A stretch of 64,000 bases of DNA. Source: Sambucus nigra. Taxonomy: Eukaryota > Streptophyta > Magnoliopsida > Dipsacales > Adoxaceae. Numbering within the stretch: the stretch's first letter is position 1; each line of letters opens with the position of its first letter. Below are positions 44,637-57,009 of this stretch, piece after piece. The stretch lies in NCBI GenBank assembly GCA_949130495.1, contig OX422213.1, positions 536,471,467 through 536,535,466 of the forward strand, written 5' to 3'. The position numbers were made by a program, and so were the translations under genes. Under the pieces are notes generated by a model, which searched no databases, was not told the origin of the DNA, and was given only the letters and a program-made list of their open reading frames with translations.

Positions 44637-47227
44637 TGTGACAACCCGCCATCCGAGGTAAGGGGTGGCTAGACCGACACTCCAAAATAACGGAATCATG
44701 GATGGAAATCATCCTCAGCATCACAACAACAAAATAAGTATACGGGAAAACCACCAAATAAATCAGAAAACGGGTTGTCAAATTTCAAGATTTAATTAAA
44801 GGTTAAGAGAAAAATAAATAAAGAAATAAATAAACAACCCAATTCGATAAAAGTGGAATTTCAAAAGAACATATATTCATACTAAATCGATACACGATAA
44901 AAGGACCGAATAAGCTGTCGGTCAAGTGTTACATCTAATATACTACAACTCCATGATATACATATTACATCCATTAACCATTACAAAAGTTGGGCCACAT
45001 AAGCCCGGATGAAAAGACCCGATCATATCTAGAATTCAAGAAATGAAGGTGGGTACACAACATCTTATAATAGTCCGTAAAATCATACTACTCGTCAAAA
45101 GCATAGGAATAGAAATGTCACAACGGGCGTCCTTGCGGAGGATCAGCTGAGCGGATACAATAACATGCACAACATGGAAAATGAACGGGTCAGGGCCCGA
45201 TTTATATATGATTTCCAGAAGAACAAGAAGCATGATAGATATGTACAGATTATCCTGAATGATGTAGATGCAATTCTAACAACCTAAGCCACAAGAATAA
45301 TATGGTAATTCTAATGATTCTAACAATGTTAACTTATTTAAGAGAATTAAATTAAACATCTTTACTCCTCATATCTTTTCCTTTTACCATTCCTTAACAG
45401 GAATATAATTACCATTATATTATCTTATGGCAATTTGCATACCTCAAGTCCCCCTTGAGTTAGAAAGGTTATATTCTTATAAGACCACCCCTCTGAGTTT
45501 TCCCACTGGGCGCGCCGCTAAATGACTATCATCTTCCAGGGCTTATCTATACAAGACAACCTAGGCACCTAACGCACGTCGAGAAGTGGCCATATACCTG
45601 CGAGTGAGTCATAACCACACCCGAAAGTACCTTACTAGAGCAGAAAAACATATACAAATCCCGCATATGGCCGAGGACTATAGTTAGACTGCATTCACTA
45701 GCTAGGGGACATCAGCTCATGCGCGAGCTTCCCTTGTGATAGCATTTAGATAGGTGTGTTTAAGTAAATTAACATTTACAACTTTAATCACATTATCATT
45801 TTCATTGATCACATTTATGTTTCATTTTGTTTGGAACCATTAGCCTTGAATATTCTCATTAATATTCACCATCTTTTAAATACCGAACTATTCCACATTT
45901 AATCTCAGAAAATCGCATGAGTCCCAAGGTTTTATGTTCCTCAATGGGGCTCCTAAAATCTTCAAATATGGTCTTATACAGCATAGTCCCTAATGAATTA
46001 CTAAAAAAAAGAAGTGATGCCTAAACATAACTTTTAGTACCCATGGAATAAATCCCAAGTGAACCCATTCAACTCTAGGGTAGTGACCAAACTTAACTAA
46101 GACTCTAGAACCCTATGTTTACTTCATACAAGAAGGTTCATAGTCCTTAATTATAGAAAGAAACTTAGAAAGAAAAATAAAGTTTTAAGAGTGAGAAACA
46201 GGGGACCGGTCGACCGGTCCTCAAACCGCGGTCGACCGCGTCTCAAAATTTATCCTACGTAGAAAAGAAGAAAGCCTGGGAAGAGGGGGCCGGTTGATCA
46301 GTCACGAGCCGCGGTCGACCGTGCCTAAAATTTATCCTTTTGTAGGAAAGCAGTGTGCCCTCCCCTGAAGGCCCGATTGACCGGTCCTGGGACCGCGGTC
46401 GACCAGTCATATCAGACCTAGGATCCCATTATCTTCCAACAACCAAAAACCCTACTCATTTATTAGTACCAATAGAATTTAATTACATTCAACAACCACT
46501 CAATCACACCAAAATCAATTCAAATCAATCTCTAAAGACTTATAGCCCATACATTCAATTAAAAACCTAACTTTCTTAAACCATAAATAAACCACAACTA
46601 TCACTACCAATTTTTCCACTTAAATCACATAATAACAAGTAGATTACTTGCCTCAAGGTTGCAAATTTCAACTTTGGTGGAGATGGATGCAAGAACAATC
46701 ACCAAATCTTCAATCTCTCTATATTTTCTCCTTAGGTTTTCTTCTCTCTCTCTCTTTAGGCTTAAGGATATAATTAATGGAATAATAACTTAAATCAAGA
46801 CATAAAATGTGCCTTAATACATAATTACCAAATAAAAAATAATTATCGCGATAGATAAATACGCAACTACACATTAAAATAAAACCAGTCAAAAGTGCCC
46901 AAAATCTCAAAATACAATATGGCACACAATTTGACTACCTCGCACCTTCCAAAACTAATTACGTCCTCCAATTTATCATTTGAAAATTTTATAATTCATT
47001 CCAGGTTGCGGTTTCATTTTAAGCCAAATGTCATTTTAAATCATATGACACAATAAAACACAACATAGCAATATTCACCTACACACACAGTAAATATGCA
47101 ACCTCATAGTAAATATTAACTTTTCTTCACTAAATTAATATTCACTCCATATACCAGCATTTTATATCTAATTACTATTCCTAGCAAATAAATATAAAAT
47201 AGGTTCTCAAAAGCGAGGGTTGTTACA
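44637..47227 (-). repeat. 2.6 kb 5' LTR of the chromovirus
   Basis: On the minus strand it starts TGTAACAACCCTCGC at 47227 and ends GGGTTGTCACA at 44637, so both ends carry an inverted TGTNACAACCC. The length fits Tekay-group LTRs. It contains the CCGGTCGACCGG repeat at 46201-46412. Its right edge joins a truncated LTR of the Copia-like tandem. Confidence 0.85.
46201..46412. repeat. Three copies of an 84-bp GTCGAC-palindrome unit
   Basis: Unit 1 holds a perfect 18-base palindrome GGACCGGTCGACCGGTCC (46203-46220) and a perfect 14-base one, CGCGGTCGACCGCG (46227-46240). Units 2 (from about 46286) and 3 (from about 46370) keep the GCGGTCGACC core, while the first palindrome has decayed (CCGGTTGATCAGT; CCGATTGACCGGTCC). 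Spacers share AAAATTTATCCT and GTAGAAAAG-like sequence. The cluster is far more GC-rich than its surroundings. Confidence 0.9.
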
Positions 47228-47746
47228 TTATCCTTATATTATTTAGTATTGTATGTTAATGTTGAGACTGTGCCATCTAAGATATCTGATTTAATGTAGT
47301 ATAGGACTGGCCACCCGTTATTATTTTGAATGGGTTGTCACATTAAGATACGGAAGGAGTTTTCTGAGGGTGATTGGTAGACACCGCGGCAAGGGGGCTT
47401 ATTGTGGAGAGTTGCTCAATTTACATCACTTTATGTCATCAACAAGGAGTGATACATAACCGTGATACTTAGTGGAATCTAAGTTTATAAGTTTGTTTGT
47501 ATCGTTTATAATACCTTAGTTGCAACAGTGTCGAAACGGGTTTTTTCAAAAGATTTTCTTCTCGTATCTCTTATTTTTTTGGTTGTTTGTTCAATTTAGA
47601 TTCAATATCTTGCATGCTTAGTTTCACCTAATTAATCAAGATAAAATTTTATTAAAATTGAACTTGATTTGTTTGTGACCTAATCTATGGATTCTACCTT
47701 TGACCATACGACTGGGTCACTCTTTCACATTTTTCAAATTGGTATC
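47228..47746 (+). repeat. Left LTR of the Copia-like tandem (3' half only)
   Basis: Aligns with the 3' half of 50577-51691 (ATCAAGATARAATTT, GTGRCCTAATATA-like, TTTTTCA end). The 5' half is replaced by the chromovirus LTR at 47227. Confidence 0.75.
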
Positions 47747-47749
47747 AAA

Positions 47750-47761
47750 GCTTGTTTTTAT
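47750..47761 (+). other. Primer-binding site, tRNA-iMet type
   Basis: TGGTATCAAAGC three bases after the LTR end; one transition from TGGTATCAGAGC. Confidence 0.82.
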
Positions 47762-47782
47762 AAGTTATTTAGATGAATACTG

Positions 47783-49520
47783 GTGGTTATATGGAGAATT
47801 GTTACGAGATTACACCTTTGTTTGATGGCACGATATGACACCTTTGATTTGTTGTTGAAAGGGGGTGGACTCGTTTTATTTTGACTAATTAAAATTTCAT
47901 TAGTCTCAAACCAGTCACAAAATTGGACTGAAGATGACTTTAAATTAAGTAATTTTATCTGTCAACATTTTAATGCAATTTCTGATGATGTCACACCAGA
48001 CGAATTCATAGCATCATGATGTGTACCACGTCTAAAGAATCTTAGGATATCCTCCAACCCACTCACGAGAATACTAATGATTTTAAATATTTTAGTCTTC
48101 AAAACCTAACCATAAACCTTAAGACTATATGAATACATGAAATTAAAATATCTGATCAATTTTATGCTCATATATCTGATATTGCGAATTCCTATTTTAA
48201 TTTGGGTGAGAAAATTCCATAAGTGAGAGTTGTTAAGAAACTTTTCAGGTCTCTCCCATCTCATTTTAGTACAAAAGTTAAGATCCTAAATTCTTTAGGG
48301 ATTCTAGGAATAATTAAGTTAGAAGAACTCATACGTGATCTCAAACTTACGAATTATACACATTCCCTGAAATTTAAAAGAAAAAGGAAATAAGAATAGC
48401 TTTAAAAGATAAATCTAAAGTGGAGTAGGATTCTTACTCCGATTCTAAAATTGCTCAAGATGATATTCCGTGTTTTCTATAAAAAAAAGTAAAAAGTTTA
48501 TGGAATTCAAAAATCAAAGTTCATCAAAGTCGGAAAAAAATTGATAAAAATAAAATTTTCAAAGTGGGTAAGAATTTTAATGAGTATGATCAAAGGAAAG
48601 CTATAGGTAAAAATCCTAGGAAAGATTAATCGGAGAGGTGTTATGAGCGTGACGGAAAATGTCACGAAGTCCATGAGTGTCCTACTAGTCATAAAAGATA
48701 AGGAATAGGCTCTAAACGATTGTGATATTGAGTCGGTGGATTATGTGGATGAATCGCCGCATCGATGTAACTTCACTATGTTCATGGATAGTCATGATAG
48801 AACTTCAAGTACATCTCATGTGGATGAGAATGTTTCTAAATGTGACAACCAACCATGAGTTGAATCATTCTAGAGAGTTTGAGGGAAATAATTTGAGTGA
48901 GTGAGAACGTGGTCTCCAATCCGTATACTCCGAACTTTACACGAAGTCATTAAAAACTAAAAGAAAAAGAAAAATTTAACTATGTTGTCTTTAAAGGAGG
49001 ATTTGAAATTTTTGAGGGAGATTGAAGACTCAGTTTGTGCTTGAGAGAGTATAAATGTCTTTGAGTAAGCAAATTGTTTCGGTGAGTAGGGAAAGGACTG
49101 ACTTGACCAACAAAGTGGCTAGTCTTATGAGTAATCTTCACGAATAATTGGAAATTCCTGTGAAATTTCAAGCCTAAATTTCCCAACTCTATAAAGATAT
49201 CAAACGTGCCTGGGAAGTCAAAGTCATTTTAAAAGACACATTTAAGAAAGTTGAAAAAATGTTCATAGGTCTCGCTTTAGGTTTTGAATAAAGGCATGAC
49301 ATAGGTTACGGTGGTACATCCACTTCAAATACCGAACTCTAATTGACTTCTAAGTTTTTGTTAGATCCGTATGGACCTCAACCTAACCCACTAATGAGAA
49401 CTCGTCCTAAGCGTTTTAACCACGTCCGACCTATAATAATCTATATTTGTACTCATTGAAAATGAAGAAGTTATCTTAGGAATTTTGTTACAATGTATGA
49501 AAAGTATCTTACACAAATGC
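47783..49520 (+). pseudogene. Copia-like gag, copy 1
   Basis: ATG at 47783. The UBN2-type domain lies around 48010-48360: MMCTTSKES, FYAHISDIANSYFNLGEKIP, VVKKLFRSLPSHFSTKVKIL, LEELIRDLKLTNY. A zinc-knuckle-like CYERDGKCHEVHEC (48637-48680) has Arg at the second Cys position. Acidic and helical segments follow (48720-49300), then a second Cys/His-like segment near 49445. Frequent stops. No protease or integrase motif follows before the next LTR. Confidence 0.75.
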
Positions 49521-50576
49521 TACAACACACTGCTATAGCGACCTATCTAGTCTTAGATACAAACTTAAGTTTCTAGTGAATACTTCTAAAATTTGAATGG
49601 AGGAATTTCAAATCATTTTTACGTCTTGTGAGAACACCCACAAAACAAATGATTTATTTCGGGACTTGCTTTGAGTTTAGGATGATTTTTATATTGCAAG
49701 CATTTGTCTCTATAACTAGATTTAACATTATTTTGTATGTTTTTGTATTCTTAGTCTTATAATTTGAAAATTACAAGAGGATTTTTTTAGAAACATTTCA
49801 TAAAAATTAAAATACATTTTATTTTGATAAAATTGTTTTAAAACATTCTAAAAGATTTTTGTTTTTTGTTTTACACTGTATATGGTTGGGAATTTAAGAT
49901 ATTCAAATAACAATTTTATTCATCCATTCACGTCACTCAATCATTGTGTTACTAAAATTGTATAGGTAATTTTTTTTACTTAGTTCTTAATAATGTATTT
50001 TTAGCATTGCGTGTTCATTGTTGATTACTACCTTTATGTTATAATCATTATATCACCTTGATTGCACACACTTTGTATAAACTTTTGAACATTTCACTTG
50101 CTTATCATATGTTAAATAGGATGTTTTCATCTCAATCGTTCTGAATAACGAACGAGATGTACTAGGACCTAATTGTGCATATAAAAACCAATGCCTAAGT
50201 TTTTTTCTCAAAAAATTTGATTGACAAAAGTTTAAGTAATGGAATGGGGCTATAAAAGAAGTAGTTTTCTTTACGCTAGAATCCACCATTCTAAACGATG
50301 AATTCGTCTGATAAAAAAAGAAGTGCCAAGGCCAAATTTATTTCATTGATGCTTCATTCAAAATGAGAATACGATTCCTTCAAAAAATTTGAGAGTTTAT
50401 GATTAAAATGTGATATTTTTAGGGTGTTGTAAGTTGACGATCAATGGGTTTGCACAAAACAATTTCTTTAAAATTATTAAATAATTTATCGTTATTGATT
50501 TGAGCAACATTTTGTATGAGTTGGATCAATTTCATTTTGTTTAAAAAAAATTTACACCAAAGGTTGTGTATGAGAA

Positions 50577-51691
50577 AAATTATAATTGCTCATTTCATTT
50601 TCATTTTGCATATCTCGTTATACCCCATTGCACCTTCATAACCATTCTCAAGTCTTCGAAGAGAAAAATCATTAATGATAATTAAAATATTTAAGATCAT
50701 TTCTCACAACTTTACTCGATAAGAGTCATGAAGTGGTTTAGTAAAGCTTAAAATATTCGGGTGTCATTTTGAAAAGAGTTTGGTTTTACAAAGGTTTGTA
50801 AAATGTTTTGAAATAATTTTTAGAAACATTATTTAACATCTCACGAGGTTATTAGAAAAACAACATATGTCGTTCGAACGAGTTCCTTAAGGACATTAAA
50901 ATGAGGTTCCCACGTTCGAATGAGATTTGAAGTATGGCCATTTTGGTCAGCTCTTGAATGTCGTTTGAAGTATCATATGAAGTCGTTCGAATGAGATTAA
51001 GTGCTTCGTTCGAACGATATGGAAATTCATTCGAACGAGTACGCTTATTTTTTTATAACAAATAAAATGCAATATTTTATCCCGGTCTCCTTGTAACAAC
51101 TTTTCCTATGAAAACATATGCGGGAGTGAAATTATTTTCAATCCATTTTAGAGTTCTTTTTGTGATCAAACTCTACAGTTTTTCATCCAAAAGCCTTTGA
51201 TATTTGAAGATCACTTTGGCAAATCAAGAAGAACAAACTATAAAGTTTTAAACCCTAGTAGAGAAGTTCTCTATTGTTAATTTATGGAGTCGAGGATGGA
51301 TAGATAAAGAAGACTGGAATTGCGCATTTCAAAGGTTGATCAAAGGATACCGAGGCAAGCTCTCCTTGTTGTGGGTTGTACGGGACTGCATCGTTTTCTG
51401 CTGAATATTCAAAAACTCTTATGCATTATATGTAGTGGATATATTATTAGTTTTTGAGTCATTATGTTTCTGTCTTATCGTTAACAATGTTAAATTAAGG
51501 GTTTTGCCCAAAAGGGATTTTTCCTCTTTTTCTTCTTCTTCCTACTTGGTTTGGAGATTCGGTTTGAATTTGGCTGTGCAAAATCTTGGATGTTCACTTT
51601 AAATTAAATCAAGATAGAATTTGGTAAAAAAATGAATCTTTGTGTGTGGCCTAATATACAAGTAAATCCATATAGCCCATTTGCTTTTTCA
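50577..51691 (+). repeat. Complete middle LTR of the Copia-like tandem
   Basis: 1115 bp from TGTATGAGAAAAATTATAATT to GCTTTTTCA, followed by a decayed PBS (TTGTATTAGAGAC, 51695). Its 5' half matches 55143-55690 and its 3' half matches 47228-47746. Confidence 0.82.
50870..51040. repeat. Cluster of CGTTCGAACG palindromes in the middle LTR
   Basis: TTCGAA-centred sites at 50871 (CGTTCGAACG), 50913, 50961 (decayed), 50983, 51006 (CGTTCGAACG) and 51028. The last four are about 22-23 bases apart. Each is followed by AGTTCC, GAGATT or similar. Decayed counterparts occur in the right LTR at about 55430-55600. Confidence 0.88.
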
Positions 51692-51694
51692 AAT

Positions 51695-51706
51695 TTGTAT
51701 TAGAGA
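51695..51706 (+). other. Decayed primer-binding site, copy 2
   Basis: TTTGTATTAGAG aligns with the site at 47749-47760, with three changes. Confidence 0.6.
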
Positions 51707-51747
51707 CAGTTACACTAATTTATTATGTTATATTTTTTTAGGATTAT

Positions 51748-53520
51748 ATGAATAATTTATATAATAAGCTACCTATTTTGATGGGTCAAGTTAGTGATAT
51801 AGGAAATCTCGAATGAAGTCAGTATTGAAGTCGATTAATAAGCGAGTCTGACTTTTTTATGAAGTAGGGTGGACACCACCCACCATGACTAATCATGATG
51901 TCGTAAGTCTTAAACTTATCACTTCTTGGACAGATGATGATTTTAAATGGAGTAATTTATCTCCTATGACTTGAGCGCAATTTCTAGTGCAGTCACTCCT
52001 GATGAGTTTCATCATATTATGATGTGTACCACGTCTAAGGAAATGTGGGATACCCTCTAAATCACTCATGAGGGTACCAACACCATGAAAGATTCTAGGA
52101 TTCAAAATATCACCACTTAGTTTAAGACCATTACTATGTTAGAAACTGAGACTTTTGAGGAGTTGTATGCACGTTTATGTGATATAGTCAATTCTAGCTT
52201 TAATTTAGGTGAGAGAATTACTGAGAAGAGAGTTGTGAAAAAAATTTGAGATCCATGTCGTCGCATTTATCCCTAAGGTCACGGTCCTTAACTCATTGGA
52301 ATTTTAGATACGCTTAGGTTAGAAGAACTCATAGGATACCTTTAAACTTACGAAATCGATATGTTCCCTAAAATTAAAAAGAAAAAAGAAATAGGAATTT
52401 CTTTGAAATCCGGTCTAAAAAGAAAAAGGAGTTTTTATTTTATATTGAGTTTAAGTTTGATTTTGAGTTTGATGATATTGCCTTGTTTGAGAAAAAAATC
52501 CAAAAAAAAATCAAAATTTAACGAAGAAACTTCTTCCATATAAAATAATTTTAAAAAAAATGTCAATGAGGGCAAGAACATTTATGGGAATAATCAAGTG
52601 AAATATTATGAGTACGGGGCAATTGTCACAAAACCCATGAGTGTACCATTAGACTAAAGAGACAAGGTAATGTTAAAAGTGCATACAAATCTACTCTTAG
52701 AAATAGTGACGTCGAGTCAATGGATTCCAAGAACGAATCGCCGCATGAAACTAGTTTATTTGCATTCATGGCCAGTCACGTTGGTACTTCAATTTCATCC
52801 CACATCGGAGGACATTTTTAAATGTGATAGTTTCGACACTTTGTTGAACCATTCTGGAAACAGTGAGGGTGATGAGGAGAATTTGAGTGAGGGAGAAGGT
52901 GGGTTCCAAATCACCTACGATAAAGTTTAAAAAGAGTCTTTGATAACTAAAAAGAAGAATATGTTTTACTCTAAGCGTGTTTGATTTAGAGAAGGAGGTG
53001 AAAGTTTTGAAAGGGTGCGAGGCATCGGTGAGTCAACTTGAGAAGTTGAAAGTTTCTTTCTGTGACCAATCGATTGTTGTTGGTAGAGAAAGGAACAATT
53101 TGACAAATACAATGGCTAGTCTTATAAGAGATATTCAAGATTTATTGGATATTCGTTAAAAACTTAAAGCCTATGTATCCTAACTTAAGAGAGATATATA
53201 TCATGCCCGGGAGGTCAAGGTCACAATAGAAGACACATCTAAGAAGGATGGAAAAATGTTCTTTGATCTCGCGTTAGGATTTAATGAGAGGCAAGTGATA
53301 GGTTATGATGGTCCATCCACTTCCAATATCACACCCGAATCGGTTCTCGAGTTTGTTAGCGATCCTTATGGGTCTTGATCTAACCCACCAAGGAGAGATC
53401 GTCCTTGGAGTTTTAACCCAATGAGACTCAAACTTGCTTATGTTTGTTCCCATTGAAAATAAAGATACCACATTAGGAATTTTTTTTTAATCTAGGAAGA
53501 GTTTCACACCTGAATGTTCC
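51748..53520 (+). pseudogene. Copia-like gag, copy 2
   Basis: ATG at 51748. It is co-linear with copy 1: MMCTTSKEMWDTL (about 52020), FEELYARLCDIVNSSFNLGER (about 52157), then a frame break and stop in the KILRSLP-like box near 52245. The knuckle region at 52603-52655 (YYEYG..CHKTHEC with a frame slip) has lost Cys. DVESMDSKNESPHETSLFAF-like acidic sequence at 52710 and a coiled-coil (52977-53160: EKEVKVLKGCEASVSQLEKL) follow. Stops throughout. Confidence 0.75.
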
Positions 53521-55130
53521 CAGATTTACTCCTACATGGGTTCACACAGGTTTCTCACATGATCTCCCAAATATGATTCTACACATGCTCGGGAAATTTC
53601 AAAGGATGCCTACTCCTTTTGAGTACTCCTCTCAGACTAATAATTGCGGTAAAGACTTGTTTCTAGTGTAGGGTGAATATCATGTTGTTATGTTTTTTCC
53701 ATATTACTAGATCATCATTCTATGTTTATATATGTTTTTATTTAAAAAATCTTGAATAATCCAAAAAGATTTTGATTTTTAAGAAAAAGTTTGACAACTT
53801 TCAAAAAGATTTTATTTTTGATAAAAATTTTAAAAACGACAAAAAGATTTTTGTATTTTCATTTTTCACCATATATGGATGTGCATTTAATATGTTTGAA
53901 TCACCCCTATATTCCAATCATTCATATGATTTGTTCATGGTGTTTTGATACATGGCTTTGTTTTTTTAGTGTGATTAATAATCCATGGCTTGTATTTCGT
54001 TGTTCATTAATGATTACTTTCTTCATGATAGACCTTTTATCACCTTTATTGAACACTTGCACGGACTTCTTGGACAATGTACTTTCTTATCAAACGTCTA
54101 ATTGAGTGGTCATATCAATAGTGTTTGATAAGAAACCAAATGTACTAGAGATAAGATGTTCTTGTAAGAACTATTCCCCGAATTTCATTTCCCGAAAAAT
54201 TTGTTTTATATTACGAAATGGAAAGGGTCTATGAAAAACTCTATTTGATTTAAAAGTTACCAATTGCAAAAGATCCTAAAAGATTAATGGCACACAAAAG
54301 CATAAGTGCCAAGGCCATTTGTTTATTTCATTAATGCTTCCCCCTACACATGAGAATTATGATATCCTCAAAATTTTGAGAGTGAATTCTTAAATGTGTG
54401 AGATTTTGAGGGTGTTATAAAGTAGAAGATCAGTGGACTTGCACAACAAACACTCTTAAAAAAACATTAAATAGTTTGGCATTATTATTTTGATAAGAAT
54501 TTAAATTGTGGCATTTTTTGATAAGTCGAGTCAATTTCTTTTATGTTCAATATTCTTACACCTAAGGTCGAAATTAAGTTCTTCTTTAGAAGTATCTCAT
54601 TGACATCGTGCACCTATAATATGAATGCTTATGTCGATTTTCCTATGAAAAATGTTCTCACAATTTCATTCCTCTTTCACGATTTGGAAGTTTATTTTTA
54701 TTCCATGGTGTGATGTATTTGTCACTCTATGTACGTTTTATAAATATAGTTTTTATACTTGAAATCTTTTTGAAAAATTTCAAAAATATTTGGTATGCCT
54801 GTTGGAAATTCATTGCATGTGCTTATTAAATCTTTGTAATGTTATTTGGATTTGGGTGATATTTATAATTCATGATTATTTTCTTACCTTTTGTCCATTA
54901 CGAATAAAAAATGGGAGAACACATTGAGAGGGACTTTTTATTTACATTAAACTCTCGTATGTGTCATGGTATTTCTTTTGTCACATGTGTGTAGGTCATT
55001 ACACTGACTGCATAAGTTGAAGACTTTTAATTGAACACTAATGTACTTATGCATTTTTTTTTCTTTGTTTAGGAGGGCATTAGTTATATTTCTTAGGGGG
55101 TTTCGGTTTGGCTTTCGTATTGGAATATAC

Positions 55131-55142
55131 AAAGGGGGAGAT
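55131..55142 (+). other. Polypurine tract of the Copia-like element
   Basis: AAAGGGGGAGAT immediately before TTGTAAGAG, the right LTR start; a textbook Copia tract. Confidence 0.82.
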
Positions 55143-55690
55143 TTGTAAGAGAAAAAGTTATAATTTATAATTTTATTTCAATTTGTCTTATCCTACTACA
55201 CCCCACTACACCTTTATCACCGTTCTCAAATCTTCGAAGAAAAGAATAGTTGGTGACATTTTTAAAATTAAAGATCACTCGTCACAACTTTATTTGATAA
55301 GAGTTATGAAGTGGTTTGATAAAGCTTAAAATATTCAGGGGCAATTTTTAAAAGAGTTTGGCTTTGCAGAAGTTTTTAAAAAACATTTAAAAATATCGCG
55401 AGGTCCTTAACATGACAATATATGTCATTCAAATGAGTTCCTAAAGGTCGTTAGAATGAGTTACACACATTCAAACGAGATCTGAAACATCGCCTTTTTG
55501 GTCATCTCTGAAATGTCATTCGAAGTATCGTTTTATTTTGTTTAAACGAGATCAGGTAATTCGTTTGAACAAGATGGCAGTTCATAAGAACAAGTACGCA
55601 TGTTTTTGTATTTTAAAATAAATTAAATGCAATATGTTATACCTATCTCCTTGAAACAACCTTTCCTATAAGAAGAGATGAGGTAATGCA
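55143..55690 (+). repeat. Right LTR of the Copia-like tandem (5' half only)
   Basis: Matches the first half of 50577-51691 (CTCAAATCTTCGAAGA, GAGTTATGAAGTGGTTT, AAAGCTTAAAATATTCAG, ATCTCCTTGAAACAACCTTT). Similarity ends near 55690. Confidence 0.8.
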
Positions 55691-57009
55691 TTTCAGTTCC
55701 ACTACTAAAGCAATTAGGCCCGTGAATCAATAAAAACTATCAAACAAAATATCAACGCCAAATATAATAAACTAAATATAAATTAAAAAATGTTTTGCCT
55801 AAACTTTAAAGAGCAGATTTTACCTACAATGGAGCCTTAAATGGAAGTGTCAAATTATATTTTACTTATGATAAATTTAATTTTACAATTCAAACGAAAA
55901 TTACCACAAAAATACATAACAAATGTCTAAACATGGTCATGAGTTGCGACAGTCGGGCAGAGCATTTCACACTTCACATGGCATACAAATTTAAATCCCA
56001 ATGGATCCACAAAATTTCAACTACAAAAATGACTCAAAAGAAGAGAAGTTAAGAAACTATTATACAAATATCAACAACGACAATACCCCATTTGAGATGA
56101 GCTTCTGCCTAGTTTATAAGAGAAATTAATATTCAATAAAGTAAATAGATCAAATGTCAAATTTCTTTAATCTATACCAAGTAGCAACTACGTCAATCAC
56201 CCTAAGTCTTTAATGAAGATAATAGTTCAAAACAAAAAAAATTGTTTTCAAATAATAATTATATAGCACAACATGAGTAATTTAACACATAATTTGGGAA
56301 TGAAACAATGAGATAAAGAGAGATTAAAATCTAGACTTAAAAATTTAAGGTTCATATAGAGTGATATACTTAAGAGTGTGAAAAATATGTTAAAGGGTTC
56401 CTTTGAGTAAAAAGCATAATTAGTAAAGATTAGGGATATTAAAAGAGGTTAATTGTTTAAAACCATAAAAAAGTAAATAACCCCCCCCCCCCCCCCCCCC
56501 CAAAAAAAAAGTAAATTACAATGAAAACCCTCAATCAAAAAAACATCAAACGGCTTACCCACACAAGTTCACAATTATATAGGCCTCATACAAGGACAAA
56601 ATTGACTAACTCACATACTCAAAACCTTCAAACCATAATGCTCTCTTTTCTTCTTATCACTTTCTCCACATCCACCACTCGACGCCTTCCAACGGCAACC
56701 ACAATACTGGTGCCTCCCACATATTGGTCTCCTATGATTTTTCTTACTTATTGGCTAGGAAATTATCACCACAAGGAAACACGAAATCCACCACCCGATA
56801 TTTACTCAACAAAGATGAAGGGTAAACTGATATTGGTGCTCAAATTCGAGATCTCACACAGACATATTATGTTAAAACTTGGATGTGAAACAAAAGGCGT
56901 AAACTAAGGTTTAGGAGACTTTTGATTTGTCTATGAAATAAGTTTTTTTAAATCTTGAAAATTCCTATCTATGCCCTATTTATACTTGAAAAATGATAAA
57001 ATAAGAGGC
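55691..57009. other. Non-coding AT-rich flank with poly-C/poly-A run
   Basis: No domain on either strand. A run of 21 C (56481-56501) followed by 9 A may vary in length. The 128-codon plus-strand frame at 56521-56907 has no family signature and I do not call it a gene. Confidence 0.55.

Larger units (their letters stand above)
39968..47227 (-). mobile_element. Chromovirus (Tekay-like Ty3) element, 3' end missing
   Basis: Read on the minus strand: 5' LTR 47227-44637, iMet-type PBS, gag with CCHC knuckle, protease, RT, RNase H, integrase and the start of a chromodomain, cut at 39968 by a Tat LTR. It is the best-preserved pol in the window: a handful of stops and one frameshift, with most motifs intact. 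The 3' LTR is absent. The 34446-37479 LTR has a different start (TGTAATACC versus TGTAACAACC) and is not its partner. Confidence 0.85.
47228..55690 (+). mobile_element. Gag-only Copia-like element in LTR-int-LTR-int-LTR tandem
   Basis: Two co-linear internal regions (47750-50576 and 51695-55142) share a complete middle LTR (50577-51691) and have partial LTRs outside. Each internal region has a PBS, a UBN2-type gag, a zinc-knuckle-like segment and a long acidic/coiled-coil stretch, but no protease, integrase, RT or RNase H. This points to a non-autonomous gag-bearing family. The two copies differ at many sites and by a deletion of about 600 bp before the middle LTR. The arrangement fits unequal recombination between two elements. 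Confidence 0.78.

Noticed and set aside
34446..47227. The two chromovirus LTRs as one element's pair
   Set aside because: Starts differ (TGTAATACCCCG versus TGTAACAACCC), lengths differ by 440 bp and internal repeats differ; they are two families.
56521..56907. 128-codon plus-strand open frame beside a poly-C run
   Set aside because: Low-complexity Thr/Leu/His composition, no domain, no neighbours that support a gene.
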